Of a stretch of DNA of 64,000 nucleotides, positions 48,517-57,993 are shown piece after piece. The position numbers and the translations under genes were made by a program. The notes below the pieces were generated by a model that saw only the letters and a program-made list of their open reading frames with translations, did no database searches and was not told where the DNA came from. This stretch comes from Candidatus Accumulibacter phosphatis. GTDB lineage: Bacteria; Pseudomonadota; Gammaproteobacteria; Burkholderiales; Rhodocyclaceae. How positions within the stretch are numbered: the stretch's first letter is position 1; each line of letters begins with the position of its first letter. Location of the stretch: NCBI RefSeq assembly GCF_012939955.1, contig NZ_SPMY01000007.1:1-64000 (forward strand), given 5' to 3'.

Positions 48517-49363
48517 TCGCAAAGTCGCTATTCTTGGTGCGCGAAGTTTGGTCGGGCAATGCTTGTTGCGGCGCCTGATGGAAGATGACTGGAAAATCCT
48601 TGCCTATTCCCGTCAGCCTCAGCACGAAATTCCCGAGATGAAATGGCTGCTATTGCCGTGCGCTGCTGCCGAGCAGGCTGTCAGCTGGATCTGCGTGGCG
48701 CCGATTTGGGTGTTGCCGGACTATTTTCCACTTTTCGAGGCTAGCGGCGCCCGGCGCATCGTGGCGCTCTCTTCCACGAGCCGATTCACGAAAGTTAGCT
48801 CTGGCGATTTGCTAGAGGCGGCCGTCGCGGCTCGCCTTATTGAAGCGGAGGCTCGTCTGCGGGCCTGGGCGGAGCACCGTGGCGTTGAATGGGTCATTCT
48901 TCGCCCGACGCTGATCTATGGCTTGGGGCAGGATAAGAACATAGCCGAGATGATGCGTTTCATTCGCCGTTTTGGGTTCTTCCCGTTGTTGGGCGAGGCC
49001 ATTGGTTTGCGCCAGCCAATACATGCTGGGGACGTTGCGGGCGCCTGTCTCGCGGCCGTACAGGCGCCCCGCGCGGCGAACCGCGCTTACAACATTTCAG
49101 GCGGCGAGACACTGAGCTACCGCGACATGGTCGCGCGCGTATTTTTGGCGCTTGGCCGGCCGGCACGCTTGCTCGCCGTACCGCTGTGGGCATTCTCTCT
49201 CGCAGTGGCATTGTTGCGCTGCCTGCCACGCTATCGACATTGGTCGGCGGCGATGGCAGAGCGGATGAATGGCGATCTAGTATTTGATCACAGCGACGCG
49301 GTTCGGGACCTCGCGTTCGCGCCGCGACGCTTTGCGCTGACGCGCGAGGACTTTCCGAGATGA
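48509..49363 (+). CDS. NAD-dependent epimerase/dehydratase
   Basis: A 284-aa extended SDR protein with a divergent N-terminal nucleotide motif (VAILGARSLVGQCLLRRL). The central ILRPTLIYGLGQDKNIAEM and the QPIHAGDVAGACLAAV segment are typical of the NDP-sugar epimerase-like group, but the classical YxxxK is not obvious, so catalytic type is uncertain. A GTG at 48506 is an alternative start. A helix at about 217-235 (LLAVPLWAFSLAVALLRCL) suggests membrane association. It overlaps the preceding GT2 gene, as usual for the last genes of such clusters. Confidence 0.82.
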   Translation: MGDRKVAILGARSLVGQCLLRRLMEDDWKILAYSRQPQHEIPEMKWLLLPCAAAEQAVSWICVAPIWVLPDYFPLFEASGARRIVALSSTSRFTKVSSGDLLEAAVAARLIEAEARLRAWAEHRGVEWVILRPTLIYGLGQDKNIAEMMRFIRRFGFFPLLGEAIGLRQPIHAGDVAGACLAAVQAPRAANRAYNISGGETLSYRDMVARVFLALGRPARLLAVPLWAFSLAVALLRCLPRYRHWSAAMAERMNGDLVFDHSDAVRDLAFAPRRFALTREDFPR

Positions 49364-49484
49364 GCATCGGCGTCTTGCAGGCCTCGCACGACAACGCCAC
49401 TTTTGGACCGTTGTCCCTTTGCCAGGCCATGCTTCGGATAGCACCCGCGAGAGGCTCGGCAGTGGAGCGTGGGAACTCACCGCG

Positions 49485-51404
49485 ATGACTTGCCCACGTG
49501 TTCCCGACCGCGTCTCCAAGCACTTGGTGTTGATGGCGCGGCCGACCAAGCAGGCTCTGATGCTGGTCGCTGATGCGCTACTGTTAGCGTTTGCCGTCTG
49601 GGTGGCGTATGTCATTCGCCTGGGCGAATGGTTCGTACCGAACCGTTCGCAGGTCCTGTTGATGATCGTTGCACCGCTCCTGGCGATGCCGGTTTTCCTA
49701 AAGATGGGACTTTACCGTTCGGTCATTCGCTACCTCGGCGAGCAGGCCTTGTGGTCGATACTCAAAGGCATGTCACTGGCCGCACTGTTGTGGGCCGTTC
49801 TGGCTTTCATGACCCAAATGACCGGCCTGGAAGGCGTCCCGAGGGCGGTGCCTTTCCTCTACTGGCTGCTCGGCTTCGCGCTGGTGGCCGGTTCGCGTTT
49901 CGGCGCGCGCTGGCTGCTGTGGTTGCCGACCCGCAGCCGTTTTTCCGGCAAGCAGGTTTTGATCTACGGCGCGGGCAACGCTGGCCGTCAACTGGCCGAG
50001 TCTCTGCGACGAGGGCGCGACCTTTTTCCCGCGGGCTTTCTCGACGACGACCGGAGTTTGCATGGCAAGGATGTCGGTGGACTGCGCGTCTATCCACCCG
50101 AGCATCTGCCGACTCTGCTCGAACGTTTCGATATCCATGACGTAATCGTCACCTTGCCGTCAGCTTCTAGCGCCAGGCGGCGTGAAGTGGTGGCCTCTCT
50201 GGAACACTACGCGGTACGTGTGCGCATCCTGCCGGCGCTGACCGACATCGCCAATGGACGACATCTGGTGAATATGGTCCGCGAGGTCGACATTGGCGAC
50301 CTGCTGGGTCGCGACCCGGTGGCCGCCGACCCGACCCTGCTCGGCCGTTGCATTACCGGCAAGGCGGTACTGGTCAGCGGTGCCGGGGGGTCGATTGGCT
50401 CGGAGCTGTGTCGGCAGATCGCTGCCTTGCAGCCAGGCAGCCTTATCCTGCTCGACGCCAGCGAGCACGCGCTGTACCAGATCCACCGCATTCTGCAATC
50501 GGTCCTCGGCTGCGAGTTGGTGCCCTGCCTAGGCTCGGTCGGTGACGCCGCTCTGGTGTCACGTCTTTTGGTGAAGCACAGGATCGCCACCGTCTACCAC
50601 GCCGCGGCGTACAAACACGTGCCAATGGTCGAGGCCAACGTCCTGGAAGGGGCGCGCAACAACGTTCTCGGCACCCTGGCCCTGGCCAATGCCGCGTTCG
50701 ACGCGGGAGTCGAAACCTTCGTCCTGATTTCCACCGACAAGGCGGTGCGCCCGACCAACATCATGGGCGCCAGCAAGCGCTGGGCAGAGTTGGTCGTCCA
50801 GGGCCTTGCCCGGCAAGCCGCCGCGCGCGCCACCGGCCAGCGATTCTGCGCCGTACGCTTTGGCAACGTCCTCGGTTCCTCCGGGTCGGTCATCCCGCTG
50901 TTCAAGGAGCAGATCGCACAAGGCGGTCCGGTGACGGTGACCGACGCGGAAGTTACCCGTTACTTCATGTCCATCCACGAAGCAGTGCAACTGGTGATCC
51001 AAACCGGTAGCCTGGCGAGTGGCGGCGAGATCTTCCTGCTCGACATGGGCGAGCCTGTACGCATCCTCGACCTGGCCCGCAACATGATCCGCCTCGCCGG
51101 CTACAAGGTTTGCGACGAGGCCACTCCCGAGGGGGATATCGAGATCATCCTCACCGGCCTGCGCCCGGGCGAAAAGCTCTACGAGGAACTGCTTATTGCC
51201 AGTAGCAACGGGGTTGGCACCTCGCATCCCAAGATCATGAAGGCCGACGAGCCATCGCTCGACCAGGAAACGCTGGACGACCTCGTCGAGCAGTTGAGAA
51301 CGGCGCTGAAGGCACGTAACGAGGCTACCGTGCGGGCGCTCGTGATGCACATTGCCGGCGATCAGCAGAGCGGCGAAGGTGGTGCGAATATCGCCGAAGT
51401 CTAG
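49485..51404 (+). CDS. WbpM/CapD-type UDP-sugar 4,6-dehydratase, membrane-bound
   Basis: A 639-aa polysaccharide biosynthesis protein from the start at 49485 (others: 49419, 49533). Four N-terminal helices (LMLVADALLLAFAVWVAYVI and following) lead to a first Rossmann domain (LIYGAGNAGRQLAESL) and the catalytic SDR domain (VLVSGAGGSIGSELCRQI, VYHAAAYKHVPMVE, LISTDKAVRPTNIMGASKR). The catalytic tyrosine position is methionine, as in the large WbpM-type enzymes. It makes UDP-4-keto-6-deoxy-HexNAc for O-antigen sugars such as FucNAc or QuiNAc. It closes the polysaccharide locus. Confidence 0.93.
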   Translation: MTCPRVPDRVSKHLVLMARPTKQALMLVADALLLAFAVWVAYVIRLGEWFVPNRSQVLLMIVAPLLAMPVFLKMGLYRSVIRYLGEQALWSILKGMSLAALLWAVLAFMTQMTGLEGVPRAVPFLYWLLGFALVAGSRFGARWLLWLPTRSRFSGKQVLIYGAGNAGRQLAESLRRGRDLFPAGFLDDDRSLHGKDVGGLRVYPPEHLPTLLERFDIHDVIVTLPSASSARRREVVASLEHYAVRVRILPALTDIANGRHLVNMVREVDIGDLLGRDPVAADPTLLGRCITGKAVLVSGAGGSIGSELCRQIAALQPGSLILLDASEHALYQIHRILQSVLGCELVPCLGSVGDAALVSRLLVKHRIATVYHAAAYKHVPMVEANVLEGARNNVLGTLALANAAFDAGVETFVLISTDKAVRPTNIMGASKRWAELVVQGLARQAAARATGQRFCAVRFGNVLGSSGSVIPLFKEQIAQGGPVTVTDAEVTRYFMSIHEAVQLVIQTGSLASGGEIFLLDMGEPVRILDLARNMIRLAGYKVCDEATPEGDIEIILTGLRPGEKLYEELLIASSNGVGTSHPKIMKADEPSLDQETLDDLVEQLRTALKARNEATVRALVMHIAGDQQSGEGGANIAEV

Positions 51405-51613
51405 CCCTAGCCACACCGGCCAAACCAGATCGCCAACGCCATCAGCCTTGCAGATGGCCGGACCGATGGCTTGTCACACAGCGACGCTCCTTGCCGTGAC
51501 GGGCTTTGGGCTGGCGCCGTCATGGCGAACGCAGTAACGCCATCCAGGATGGCAATGGCGGCAATAAAGCAGCGTTCATCTCACCGCTCCCGAAATAAGC
51601 GCCGAGCGTTTGA

Positions 51614-51619
51614 TAGAAT
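51614..51619 (+). promoter_or_regulatory. Candidate -10 element of metG
   Basis: TAGAAT in the context TTTGATAGAATG lies 30 bases upstream of the metG start. No clear -35 is seen. The rest of the 245-base gap (51405-51649) contains nothing else I can name. Confidence 0.3.
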
Positions 51620-51649
51620 GCCGCTTTGCCCCGCCTGCGCCCCCGCCCA

Positions 51650-53755
51650 ATGAGCCGTCAGATCCTCGTCACTTCCGCCCTGCCGTATGCCAACGGCGCA
51701 ATTCACCTCGGTCATCTGGTCGAGTACATTCAGACCGACATCTGGGTGCGCTTTCAGAAAATGCGCGGCCATGAGTGCTGGTACGTCTGTGCCGACGACA
51801 CCCATGGCACGCCGATCATGCTGCGCGCCGAGGGCGAGGGGATCACGCCGGAGGCGCTGATCGAACGCGTGCATGGCGAGCACACGCGCGACTTCGCGGG
51901 CTTCCACGTTGCTTTCGACAACTATTACACGACCCATTCCGAAGAGACGCGTTCCTGCGCCAACGAACTGTACGCACGGCTGCGCGCCGCCAATCTGATC
52001 GAAACGCGAGTCATCGAGCAGTATTACGATCCGCTCAAGCAGATGTTCCTTCCCGATCGCTACATCAAGGGTGAATGCCCGAAGTGCGGCGCGCCCGACC
52101 AGTACGGTGACAACTGCGAAAGCTGCGGGGCAGCCTACACGGCGAACGAGCTGAAAAACCCCTATTCGGCGGTCTCTGGCGCCAAGCCCGAGCTCAGGCC
52201 GTCGGAGCACTATTTCTTCAAGCTTTCCGATCCTCGCTGTCAGGGTTTTCTGCGCCGCTGGACGCAGGGCGAAGGGCGCTTGCAGAGCGAGGCGGCGAAC
52301 AAGTTGCAGGAGTGGCTGGGCGAGGTCGGCGAGAACAAGCTGACCGATTGGGACATCTCGCGCGAGGCGCCGTACTTCGGTTTCGAGATTCCCGATGCGC
52401 CAGGCAAGTATTTCTACGTCTGGCTCGACGCACCGATTGGCTACATGGGCGCTTTCAAGAATCTCTGCGCTCGCGAGGGGCTCGACTTTGCTGCCTACTG
52501 GGGACCCGAGTCGACCGCCGAGCTCTATCACTTCATCGGCAAGGATATCCTCTACTTCCATGCCTTGTTCTGGCCGGCCGAGCTGCAGCATGCCGGCTAC
52601 CGGACGCCGACCAAGGTTTTCGCGCACGGTTTCCTGACCGTCGATGGCGCCAAGATGTCGAAGTCGCGCGGCACTTTCATCACCGCCGAGAGCTATCTGG
52701 CGCAGGGCCTCAACCCGGAGTGGCTGCGCTACTACTACGCCGCCAAGCTGTCGAGCTCGATGGAAGACATCGACCTCAATCTCGACGACTTCATCGCGCG
52801 CGTCAACTCCGACCTGGTCGGCAAGTTCGTCAACATCGCCAGCCGCGCGGCGGGCTTCATCGTCAAGCGTTTCGCTGGTCAGCTCTGCCCGTGCGATGAA
52901 TCACTGCCCGCCATCGAGGCCATCCGCAGTCGCCGTAGTGTGATTGCCGATCATTACGAGGCGCGCGAATTCAGCAAGGCAATTCGTGAAATCATGGCCC
53001 TCACCGACACCGCCAATCAGTACGTCGACAGCGTCAAGCCGTGGGAGCTGGCCCGCCAGGAAGGTCGCGAGAATGAACTGCAGGCAGCGTGCAGCAATGC
53101 CCTCAACCTCTTCCGTCTGCTCGCCATTCTGCTCAAGCCGGTGTTGCCCGCGCTTGCTGCCAAGGTCGAAGCTTTTCTCAACGTCGCCCCTTTCGTCTGG
53201 GACGACGGCGACAGCGTGCTTGCCGCCGGGCACGCGATCAATCCCTATCAGCACCTGCTGACACGAGTCGAGAAGAAGCAGGTCGATGCGCTGGTCGAAG
53301 CCAACCGCGACTCGCTGGCCGCCGCGCCCCAGCCGGCGCCGCAAAAACATGCCGAGCAGCAGGAGAAAGCCGCCGCTGTGGCCGTTGCCCAGGCGGCCGT
53401 CGGGCCAGAAGCAGGACCGCACATAGGCATGGACCAGTTCCTCAACGTCGATCTGCGTATTGCGCGCATCGTCGAGGCCTCGCATGTCGAAGGCGCCGAC
53501 AAACTCGTTCGCCTCGTTCTCGATATCGGCGCGCTCGGTACGCGGCAGGTTTTCGCCGGCATCAAGGCCGCTTACGAGCCGTCGGCGCTGGTCGGGCGTA
53601 TGACGGTGATGGTCGCCAATCTGGCGCCACGCAAGATGAAGTTCGGCCTCTCCGAAGGTATGGTCCTCGCCGCGTCCGATGCGGATGGCCAGCCCCCTGG
53701 CATCTTCCTGCTTTCGCCCGACGCCGGTGCGCAAGCCGGCATGCGCGTCAAGTAG
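51650..53755 (+). CDS. metG: Methionyl-tRNA synthetase
   Basis: A 701-aa class I synthetase. The start at 51650 ([23 protein letters not shown]) places the HIGH-like motif (HLGH) at the normal distance; the frame extends 8 codons upstream. The zinc knuckle CPKC...CESC is complete, KMSKS is present, and the C-terminal 100 residues ([29 protein letters not shown]) form the tRNA-binding OB-fold that allows dimerisation. It charges initiator and elongator methionine tRNAs. No defect is seen. Confidence 0.97.
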   Translation: MSRQILVTSALPYANGAIHLGHLVEYIQTDIWVRFQKMRGHECWYVCADDTHGTPIMLRAEGEGITPEALIERVHGEHTRDFAGFHVAFDNYYTTHSEETRSCANELYARLRAANLIETRVIEQYYDPLKQMFLPDRYIKGECPKCGAPDQYGDNCESCGAAYTANELKNPYSAVSGAKPELRPSEHYFFKLSDPRCQGFLRRWTQGEGRLQSEAANKLQEWLGEVGENKLTDWDISREAPYFGFEIPDAPGKYFYVWLDAPIGYMGAFKNLCAREGLDFAAYWGPESTAELYHFIGKDILYFHALFWPAELQHAGYRTPTKVFAHGFLTVDGAKMSKSRGTFITAESYLAQGLNPEWLRYYYAAKLSSSMEDIDLNLDDFIARVNSDLVGKFVNIASRAAGFIVKRFAGQLCPCDESLPAIEAIRSRRSVIADHYEAREFSKAIREIMALTDTANQYVDSVKPWELARQEGRENELQAACSNALNLFRLLAILLKPVLPALAAKVEAFLNVAPFVWDDGDSVLAAGHAINPYQHLLTRVEKKQVDALVEANRDSLAAAPQPAPQKHAEQQEKAAAVAVAQAAVGPEAGPHIGMDQFLNVDLRIARIVEASHVEGADKLVRLVLDIGALGTRQVFAGIKAAYEPSALVGRMTVMVANLAPRKMKFGLSEGMVLAASDADGQPPGIFLLSPDAGAQAGMRVK

Positions 53756-53761
53756 GCCACG

Positions 53762-54022
53762 ATGTCCGGTCGTCAGCGTCCGCGCGTCACCCTGCGCGTG
53801 CTTTTCTTCGCGCTGCTCGACGCCGCCGGGATTGTCGTTCTAGCGAGCGGCGCAATGTGGCTGGCCAGAGGCCAGACGCTGTTCATCCCCGACTTCCCAA
53901 CCAGTACGCCGGCCGCGCTGCTGACCGTCGTCGCCGGCGTCGCCCTGATGCTCTGGGCTACCGCGCAAATGCTCGGTGAGCTGGCCAAACCGCCGGAGGG
54001 AAGCGGCGCTGACAAGTCTTGA
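53762..54022 (+). CDS. Small membrane protein, hypothetical
   Basis: An 86-aa protein with two predicted helices (about 12-34: LRVLFFALLDAAGIVVLASGAMWL, and 48-69: AALLTVVAGVALMLWATAQML) joined by a short loop with FIPDFPTS. It starts seven bases after the metG stop, so it is likely co-transcribed with it. I know no function; similar small proteins commonly follow metG in related bacteria. It is short, but codon use and topology favour a real gene. Confidence 0.7.
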   Translation: MSGRQRPRVTLRVLFFALLDAAGIVVLASGAMWLARGQTLFIPDFPTSTPAALLTVVAGVALMLWATAQMLGELAKPPEGSGADKS

Positions 54023-54118
54023 TGTCTCGGCTGGCAAACATGCGGCCTGAGTGAATCGCGATGTCGCGGTCTTCGGCCTTGAATTGTCACCTTACCCGTC
54101 GATGAGATTGCAGTTCGA

Positions 54119-56218
54119 ATGACTCCGCAAAGTCAGAAAACTCCCAGCAGATATCGCCCTGACATCGATGGCTTACGGGCCATCGCCATCATTGCCGTGG
54201 TTTTCTATCACGCAGGTTTCCCCGGCTTTCCCGGCGGCTTCGTTGGCGTTGACGTCTTTTTCGTCATTTCAGGCTTTCTGATCACTGCCCTGCTGTTCAA
54301 CGAGGCCGCCGCTACCGGCCGCCTCAGCTTGAGCGCCTTCTATGCGCGGCGCGTCCGCCGTTTGCTGCCCGCTGCTCTGATCGTGGTCGCGGTGAGCTTG
54401 TTGCTTGGCGCCTTCGTGATGCCTCCAGCATCGGATGAGCAGCGTTCCCTGGCTCGTTCGGCGATGGCTGTGGCTTTTTTCGCGTCAAATTTCTTTTTCT
54501 TCACCACGACGGGAGGCTATTTCGACGCGCCGTCGTTCACCATGCCCTTGCTGCATACGTGGTCGCTGGCAGTAGAGGAGCAGTATTACCTGATCTGGCC
54601 TCTTCTGATGCTGCTGGTTTTCCGCTTTTTCCGAGGAACGGCCACAGAATCGACGATGCGCGCACGTGTCGTTTGGGCTCTGGGCGTGATGTCTCTGATA
54701 TCGCTTGCCGTGTCCATCGGGATGACGCCGGAGCAGCAGAGCTTTTCCTTTTACCTCCTGCCAGCCCGCGTTTGGGAGTTCGCCATCGGTGGCGTCGTCG
54801 GACTGGCGGGAAGTGCCTTGTGTGCGCGCCTGAGGTCGTGGGGGGAAGGGTTTGCAGTGCTCGGCCTGGTGCTGATTGTCTACTCCGTCGTGATGTTCAA
54901 CGACGGCACGCCGTTTCCGGGGTCGGCGGCCATTTTTCCGGTATGCGGTACGGCCTTGCTGATTATCGGCATGACTGCGAATGAACATGGCATCGTACGC
55001 CGCGTGTTGGCTTCCCGGCCATTGGTGTTCATTGGCCTGTTGTCGTACTCGTGGTATCTGTGGCACTGGCCACTGTTGTCTTTTTATAGAATCTACAGCC
55101 TGGGTGCCAGGAGTCTGGCCGCAAATGCGTTGGCGATAACAGCCGCCCTGGTGCTCGCCTGGCTTACCTACGTGTGGATCGAGCGTCCGGCCCGGATGTA
55201 TCGGAGAGGGCCTTTTCGCAGCATCCGTGCGACCTTGTTTACTGGCGGCGCAATTTGTCTGCTGACGCTCTCGCTATCCGCTGGACTATGGGCGTGGCGT
55301 CATCATCAGCAGTCCGCTGACGCGTATCAGTGGATCAAGACCGCGCGCGCTGATCGTCCTTCTTTCGTGGCAGCATGTTCGCAGCCTGAGCGTCCGCCAG
55401 TAGCCGATCTGCCGCTGGACGAGTGCACTTACGGCCCGCATAAGCAGCAGCCGAAGCTCCTCTTGTGGGGCGATTCGCACGCGCATCACTTCTTACCGAT
55501 GCTGACCGCGGCGTTTCCGGATGTTGCCGTGTATGAACTCACGATGCCCAGGTGTGTGCCGCTGTTCGGTCCTGAATCCGAGAAGTTGACCCCGTTCAAG
55601 TCCTGCAATGAGTTCAATCAGCGTGCTCTTCAGGAAATTCTGGCATTGCGGGAAATCGGGCTTGAAGGGGTGGTTATTTCTGCGCGATGGCCCCTCCACT
55701 TTGGTCATCGGAGTTTCGCCACCATCGATCAACAGAGGGGCGCCCTGGAACTCGATTCGGAAAGACTTGCGCAGCTACGTGCCCAAATGCAGACCAGTCT
55801 GGAGAGGACTCTCGGTACGCTTGAGAGTATCGGCCTGCGCGTCCTGGTGATCGCGCCGACTCCACAGCTAGTCTATTCCGCGCCGCAATGCCTGGCTTTA
55901 AGAGGAGAAGCGGACTGCCATGCGCCGCGTGCACTCAACGACGAACTGTTGGACGATACGAGGATGGCATTGGCCGAGGTCGTGGCTCGGCATCGTGACG
56001 TACGCTTGATCCAACTGATGGATTTCTTCTGTGACGCACAGACCTGTTATGCCTCGCGCGATGGAAAAGTCCTCTACCATGATGCCGACCACCTTACAAA
56101 AGCGGCAGCCACGGATCTCGGACGCTATCTAGCCGCCGATCTCGCTTGGGTGCGTGGTGCGCCAACCGCGCCAGCGCCCAGTGAAACTCTTAGTGGGCCG
56201 TCGGCAAGCGGCGACTGA
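54119..56218 (+). CDS. OafA/YrhL-type acyltransferase with SGNH domain
   Basis: A 699-aa acyltransferase. The N-terminal acyltransferase-3 part (about 1-380, ten or more helices) starts with PDIDGLRAIAIIAVVFYHAGF and has FVGVDVFFVISGFLIT, the catalytic His and Arg region of the family. The C-terminal periplasmic SGNH-like domain shows the Ser in LLWGDSHAHHFLP and Asp-His in DADHLTKAA. Such proteins O-acetylate glycans, for example O-antigen or peptidoglycan. It lies outside the polysaccharide locus but only 2.7 kb from its end, so it may modify that glycan. Confidence 0.92.
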   Translation: MTPQSQKTPSRYRPDIDGLRAIAIIAVVFYHAGFPGFPGGFVGVDVFFVISGFLITALLFNEAAATGRLSLSAFYARRVRRLLPAALIVVAVSLLLGAFVMPPASDEQRSLARSAMAVAFFASNFFFFTTTGGYFDAPSFTMPLLHTWSLAVEEQYYLIWPLLMLLVFRFFRGTATESTMRARVVWALGVMSLISLAVSIGMTPEQQSFSFYLLPARVWEFAIGGVVGLAGSALCARLRSWGEGFAVLGLVLIVYSVVMFNDGTPFPGSAAIFPVCGTALLIIGMTANEHGIVRRVLASRPLVFIGLLSYSWYLWHWPLLSFYRIYSLGARSLAANALAITAALVLAWLTYVWIERPARMYRRGPFRSIRATLFTGGAICLLTLSLSAGLWAWRHHQQSADAYQWIKTARADRPSFVAACSQPERPPVADLPLDECTYGPHKQQPKLLLWGDSHAHHFLPMLTAAFPDVAVYELTMPRCVPLFGPESEKLTPFKSCNEFNQRALQEILALREIGLEGVVISARWPLHFGHRSFATIDQQRGALELDSERLAQLRAQMQTSLERTLGTLESIGLRVLVIAPTPQLVYSAPQCLALRGEADCHAPRALNDELLDDTRMALAEVVARHRDVRLIQLMDFFCDAQTCYASRDGKVLYHDADHLTKAAATDLGRYLAADLAWVRGAPTAPAPSETLSGPSASGD

Positions 56219-56244
56219 TCCGCCCCGACCTCTCTGGAGAACGC

Positions 56245-56994
56245 ATGCCCATCTCTTCGCGAGCCGCCGATTTTCGTCGCGGCGTCTTCGACATCCTTCC
56301 CGTCCTCGCCGCCGCAGTGCCGATCGGCCTGTTGTGGGGAACGCTGGCGGCTGGCAAAGGCTTCACGCCCTTCGAGGCCTGGCTGACCAGTGCCACCGTT
56401 TTTGCCGGGGCCGCGCAGTTTGTCGCCCTTGATATGTGGCGCGATCCGGTGCCGCTGCTGCTGATCGTGGTCACCACTTTCATCGTCAATGTCCGGCATC
56501 TGCTGATGGGTGCCTCGCTGCAGCGGCACCTCGGCAATTTTTCCGGCCCCGGCGGCCTCGTTGCGATGTTCCTGATGACAGACGAAAGCTGGGCCTTCGC
56601 CGAGCGCAGGGTGCTGGTCGAGCCGCTGCGGCCGGCCTATTACTTTGGTGTCGCCGTGCCGATGTGGCTGGTATGGACTTCCTCCTCGCTGGCCGGCGCC
56701 ATCGCCGGGCGTTCGCTCGGTGACCCGGCGGTCTATGGCTTCGATTTCGCCTTTTCGGCGCTGTTCATCGCCATTCTCGCCGGTTTCTGGAAAGGCCCGC
56801 GCACCGGCGCAGTTCTCGCCACGAGTGCGCTCGCCGCGGCAATTGCCAAGCTGACGATCCCGGGTGCCTGGTACATCGTCATCGGTGGCGTGGCAGGGGT
56901 CATCGTCGCAGCGATCCTGCACAGCGACGAAGAGGATGCTCAGGGCGGGCAAAACGCTGGCGACAGAGCGGCTGAAGACGTGGGCAGCGCATGA
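56245..56994 (+). CDS. azlC: AzlC-family branched-chain amino acid exporter subunit
   Basis: A 249-aa membrane protein of the AzlC family, the large subunit of a two-component branched-chain amino acid exporter. It begins SRAADFRRGVFDILPVLAAAVPIGLLWGTLAAGKGFTPFEAWLTSATVFAGAAQF, with the conserved FAGAAQF block and VVTTFIVNVRHLLMGASL. GGAG precedes the ATG. Its stop overlaps the azlD start in an ATGA. Confidence 0.93.
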   Translation: MPISSRAADFRRGVFDILPVLAAAVPIGLLWGTLAAGKGFTPFEAWLTSATVFAGAAQFVALDMWRDPVPLLLIVVTTFIVNVRHLLMGASLQRHLGNFSGPGGLVAMFLMTDESWAFAERRVLVEPLRPAYYFGVAVPMWLVWTSSSLAGAIAGRSLGDPAVYGFDFAFSALFIAILAGFWKGPRTGAVLATSALAAAIAKLTIPGAWYIVIGGVAGVIVAAILHSDEEDAQGGQNAGDRAAEDVGSA

Positions 56995-57293
56995 GCGATG
57001 ATCTGCTCACCGTTGCGACCATCTTCGCCATGGCGACCGTCACTTATCTTACGCGCATCGGCGGCCTCTATTTGATGCGCGGTGTCCGCGTCAGAGGGCG
57101 GCTCAAGGCAGCTCTCGACGCGCTGCCGCCGGCCGTATTGATGGCCGTCATTGCGCCAACCGTGCTCGCCACCGGGCCGGCCGAAACCATCGCCGCCGTG
57201 ATCACCGCCGCCGCGGCCTTCCTGCGTTTGCCGATGATCGCCGTCGTGGCCATTGGCGTCGCCGCAGTGGTCGCGCTCAGAGCCTTCTTCTGA
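56991..57293 (+). CDS. azlD: AzlD-family branched-chain amino acid exporter subunit
   Basis: A 100-aa partner of AzlC with four helices. VTYLTRIGGLYLMRG at the N-terminus and ALDALPPAVLMAVIAPTVL are typical of AzlD. The overlap with azlC shows translational coupling and a stoichiometric complex. It is convergent with the flavin-protein gene, which ends four bases away. Confidence 0.92.
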   Translation: MSDDLLTVATIFAMATVTYLTRIGGLYLMRGVRVRGRLKAALDALPPAVLMAVIAPTVLATGPAETIAAVITAAAAFLRLPMIAVVAIGVAAVVALRAFF

Positions 57294-57297
57294 TTAT

Positions 57298-57882
57298 TTA
57301 CGCTTGATTGCGCCGCATTGCCGCAGCCAGGTCAGTCGAGCCGAGCTTTTCGAGCTGCTCGGTCACCTGCAGCCGGTCTTGTCGAGAGCGATTCTGGCTC
57401 AGTTTGTACTTGCACTGGATCTCGCTCACCGCTACTTCGACACCGACGATTCCGTCAAGCATCGACGCCTTGTATTCGGGAGACCATGGTTTCTCGAAGC
57501 CTGACTCGTATCTTGCCGTCAGCGCATCGACGACTGTTTTCAGCTTCTCGTGGTCGCTGAACACGCGGCACTGGCCGTAGATGTGCACCGCCTGGTAATT
57601 CCAGGTCGGAACTCCGGGCGCGGCATACCAGGACGGCGAGATATAGTCGTGCGGCCCCTGCAAGCTGATCAGCACCTGTTGACCGGCAAGTTCGCGGTGC
57701 TGCGGGTTCTGCTTTGCCAGATGTCCGCTGCAAGTGGTCATGTCCTGACTGAGGAGAAATGGCATATGCGTGGAAAACGGTCGCCCCGCGACAGACGAAA
57801 CGAGTTGCCCGAAAGCGTTCGCTTCGATGAATGCCAAGACTTCGTCTCTGTCAGTGACGTCGAAGTGCTTTGGTATGTACAT
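57298..57882 (-). CDS. FMN-binding PaiB-like protein
   Basis: A 194-aa protein related to PaiB and other FMN-binding negative regulators of the split-barrel fold. The start at 57882 (MYIPKHFDVTDRDEVLAFIEANAFGQLVS) is the family's usual beginning; the frame extends upstream to 57993 but without similarity. The core contains THMPFLL, SGHLAKQNPQHRE and YISPSWYAAPGVPTWNYQAVHIYGQ, the strongest signature. It lies 111 bases after the end of the antiporter-like operon on the same strand. A regulatory or oxidoreductase role is known only by analogy. Confidence 0.9.
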   Translation of the reverse strand: MYIPKHFDVTDRDEVLAFIEANAFGQLVSSVAGRPFSTHMPFLLSQDMTTCSGHLAKQNPQHRELAGQQVLISLQGPHDYISPSWYAAPGVPTWNYQAVHIYGQCRVFSDHEKLKTVVDALTARYESGFEKPWSPEYKASMLDGIVGVEVAVSEIQCKYKLSQNRSRQDRLQVTEQLEKLGSTDLAAAMRRNQA

Positions 57883-57993
57883 GCCTCTTCCTGGAGTGAA
57901 GAACCGCGCCGAACGCCTGACGCAAGGGCGGCTACAGATAAGACCTTTTGTCGAAAACCGCAGCCTGGCCATGGTAGCCGCCGCGCTCGTCAA